A DNA stretch of 6,306 bases, taken from positions 1-6,306 of the forward strand of contig JAGMDW010000137.1 in assembly GCA_023128455.1 (NCBI GenBank), given 5' to 3'. Below the pieces are notes generated by a model, which saw only the letters and a program-made list of their open reading frames with translations, was not told the DNA's origin and did not search any database. Of the stretch, positions 4,576 through 6,306 are shown one piece after another. The translations under genes and the position numbers were made by a program. Each line of letters begins with the position of its first letter. The stretch's first letter is position 1. The stretch comes from Desulfurellaceae bacterium. Lineage in GTDB: Bacteria; Campylobacterota_A; Desulfurellia; JAGGSF01.

Positions 4576-6306
4576 AATACGCAAAATACATCCTAACAAT
4601 CATCATCGTTATTTTGATCCTATTGGCATTTATCGTTCAAAAAAAACGCACTCATTATGTAAGGGGTTCGGATATGTGCATTTCCTGTCACAAAGAAGAA
4701 AGAGATGTAAGTAAGTCTCATCCAAAATCCATTATGGGTTGTTCAACCTGCCATTTAGGAAATCCCTATGTATTGAACAAAAAAGAAGCATGCAAAGGTG
4801 TAATAAAATATCCCAGCGATCTATCGGTATGTGAAAAGACCTGCGGCGATTGTCATAAAGGTTTAATAGAAGATGTAAAGAATAGCTTAATGGCAACAAA
4901 CAGAGGTATTATCTCCTCCCTTCTATATCAATGGGGTTTTTCATCTTCTCCCAACAAAGAAATAGATATAGATACATTAAAAAATGAGAAGAAAAATATA
5001 GCTATAGACCATTTCAATAAGATGTGTGCCTCCTGTCATCTGTGGAAAAAATTAGGGGTAGGAAAGGGAGAGATTGGAACCAGAGGTGGAGGATGTGCAA
5101 GTTGTCATCTAATAAATGATGATAAGAAAAAACATCCTTTACTCACTACTCGTATTCCATCAGAAAACTGCACCAAGTGCCACAATCGTTCAGATAGAAT
5201 AGGTCTTTCTTATTTTGGTAAATTTGAGAGTGAAGGATATGGCACGCCCTATGAAAATGGTCATCTTTCGTCAAACAGGCTTTCCGGAGGCAGATTTTTC
5301 TATCATTTACCATCAGATGTACATTGGAGTGAGGCAAAAATGGACTGCATAGATTGTCATACTATGAAGGGAACAATGGGCTGGGGAAATAGAAAAAACC
5401 ATCTGGAAGCGCAAGAGGAAATTCAATGTAAAGATTGTCACAGTCCTCATTTTCAAGAAGTGGAAAGAGATACTTTGCCCTTAACCTTAAGTTTCTTGAA
5501 TGAGAAAGTGCCACTAAAAGTAGGAGATATGGTAGCAGTAGCATCCAGAGGCAGCTTGCTTTATAATGTGAAAAAGGTAAAAGATAAAGTAATCTTGTAC
5601 AGGAAAAGAGATGGAAAACCCATTGAAATTAAATTAACAAAAGAAAATGCTTACCATACTGCATCTTATCATAAAAGCCTTTCTTGTTCCGCTTGTCATA
5701 GCAAATGGATACCTCAGTGTTATGGTTGTCATGAGGTTTTATTTAAAGGATTAAAGCAGAAAAACTGGCTAACCCAAAAGATAGAAGAGGGAAGATGGGT
5801 GGAATTGCGTTCTTATTTAAGATTTGCATATCCACAGTTAGGTGTGGGAGAGAATGGTGAAATCATGCCCATCGCTCCGGGCTGTCAAACTTATCTTTCT
5901 GTATTTGATAAAGATTATAATTTAGAACAAAAAAATATAATTAACTTAGGTATCGCCGCATTTGACCCTCATACCACAAACAAATCACATACCTGCATAG
6001 AATGTCATTCCTATCCTAAGACTTTGGGGTTTGGAGAAGGAGAACTGAGTTTTAACTTTAAAAACAATACATTTAATTTTAAACCTTTATACGATGTCAA
6101 AAAATCCCATCTGGGAGATGTTGCTCTGGACCAAATGATAAATGAAGAGGGAGAACCTCTGCAGATTACCTCTCGCCTGCACGCTCGTCCCTTAAATAAA
6201 CAAGAGCTGTTAAGGATGTGGAGACCTTCTGCCTGTGTTATCTGCCATGACAAATATGATGATAAGATATATAAGAATTTTGATAAGAGTTTTAAAATGT
6301 TTATAA
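4572..6306 (+). CDS. Multihaem c-type cytochrome with at least 12 haems, N-terminally anchored (3' end beyond window)
   Basis: At least 578 residues, open to the right edge. Residues 1-32 carry a hydrophobic segment (about 6-23) flanked by lysines with no lipobox, either a signal peptide or a membrane anchor. Twelve CxxCH sites follow: CISCH 36, CSTCH 57, CGDCH 91, CASCH 152, CASCH 175, CTKCH 200, CIDCH 259, CKDCH 286, CSACH 372, CYGCH 383, CIECH 475 and CVICH 555. About 80 residues without haem motifs (291-371) look beta-rich. Another haem-poor stretch (388-474) contains GRWVELRSY and PGCQTYLSV. Blocks such as MDCIDCHTMKGTMGWG and PHTTNKSHTCIECHSYPKTLGFG recall large cytochromes of Geobacter-type clusters, for example those annotated in selenite/tellurite (Ext) operons. 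This is from memory and not tested. The ATG overlaps the cytochrome b stop as ATGA and has no Shine-Dalgarno, so expression is probably coupled. Likely a periplasmic electron wire between quinone pool and Mo enzyme or an outer-membrane partner. Confidence 0.95.
   Translation, partial: MKYAKYILTIIIVILILLAFIVQKKRTHYVRGSDMCISCHKEERDVSKSHPKSIMGCSTCHLGNPYVLNKKEACKGVIKYPSDLSVCEKTCGDCHKGLIEDVKNSLMATNRGIISSLLYQWGFSSSPNKEIDIDTLKNEKKNIAIDHFNKMCASCHLWKKLGVGKGEIGTRGGGCASCHLINDDKKKHPLLTTRIPSENCTKCHNRSDRIGLSYFGKFESEGYGTPYENGHLSSNRLSGGRFFYHLPSDVHWSEAKMDCIDCHTMKGTMGWGNRKNHLEAQEEIQCKDCHSPHFQEVERDTLPLTLSFLNEKVPLKVGDMVAVASRGSLLYNVKKVKDKVILYRKRDGKPIEIKLTKENAYHTASYHKSLSCSACHSKWIPQCYGCHEVLFKGLKQKNWLTQKIEEGRWVELRSYLRFAYPQLGVGENGEIMPIAPGCQTYLSVFDKDYNLEQKNIINLGIAAFDPHTTNKSHTCIECHSYPKTLGFGEGELSFNFKNNTFNFKPLYDVKKSHLGDVALDQMINEEGEPLQITSRLHARPLNKQELLRMWRPSACVICHDKYDDKIYKNFDKSFKMFI

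Noticed and set aside
5146..6253. Minus-strand open frames of 60-80 codons opposite the multihaem cytochrome
   Set aside because: The plus frame has regularly occurring CxxCH motifs and is clearly coding; the antisense frames show nothing recognisable.

Overview
The window is AT-rich and almost fully coding. It holds two divergent transcription units that look like one respiratory locus. The lysine- and isoleucine-rich proteins, a Tat-exported molybdenum enzyme, a 16-Cys ferredoxin-type subunit and a cytochrome with at least twelve haems c all point to a Gram-negative anaerobe that respires sulfur compounds, metalloids or metals. Groups such as Desulfuromonadota/Desulfurellales, Nitrospirota or related lineages would fit. 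The sequence alone does not fix the taxon.

Minus strand, right to left: (1) a catalytic molybdopterin oxidoreductase of the polysulfide/thiosulfate reductase (PsrA/PhsA) type with a clean Tat signal, 3531-1297; (2) its four-cluster [4Fe-4S] electron-transfer subunit (PsrB/PhsB/NrfC type), 1287-721; (3) a small exported protein with one TPR-like repeat and a C-terminal Cys, 711-373; (4) an exported single-domain rhodanese with active-site motif CKSGGR, 343 to beyond the left edge. The first three genes are 9 nt apart, all four have strong GGAGG-type ribosome binding sites, and together they look like one operon.

Plus strand, left to right: (5) a di-haem cytochrome b of the b6 type with a subunit-IV-like C-terminal part, 3742-4575; (6) a membrane-anchored or exported cytochrome c with 12 CxxCH motifs, from 4572 to beyond the right edge. 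Gene 6 overlaps gene 5 by ATGA. Neither plus-strand gene has a clear Shine-Dalgarno site of its own. The only good one in front of them sits before a 4-codon mini-ORF.

Likely joint role (inference): the cytochrome b oxidises or reduces the quinone pool in the inner membrane and the dodecahaem cytochrome carries electrons across the periplasm. The Mo/FeS pair, which has no NrfD/PsrC-type membrane subunit in this window, reduces or oxidises a periplasmic substrate. The exported rhodanese, and perhaps the TPR protein, could handle sulfane sulfur (or Se/Te) for it. The most noteworthy points are the missing PsrC partner replaced by a cytochrome b/multihaem c module, and the sulfur-handling accessory pair. 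The 210-bp divergent intergenic region (3532-3741) is the only sizeable non-coding stretch. No RNA genes, mobile elements or CRISPR arrays were seen.
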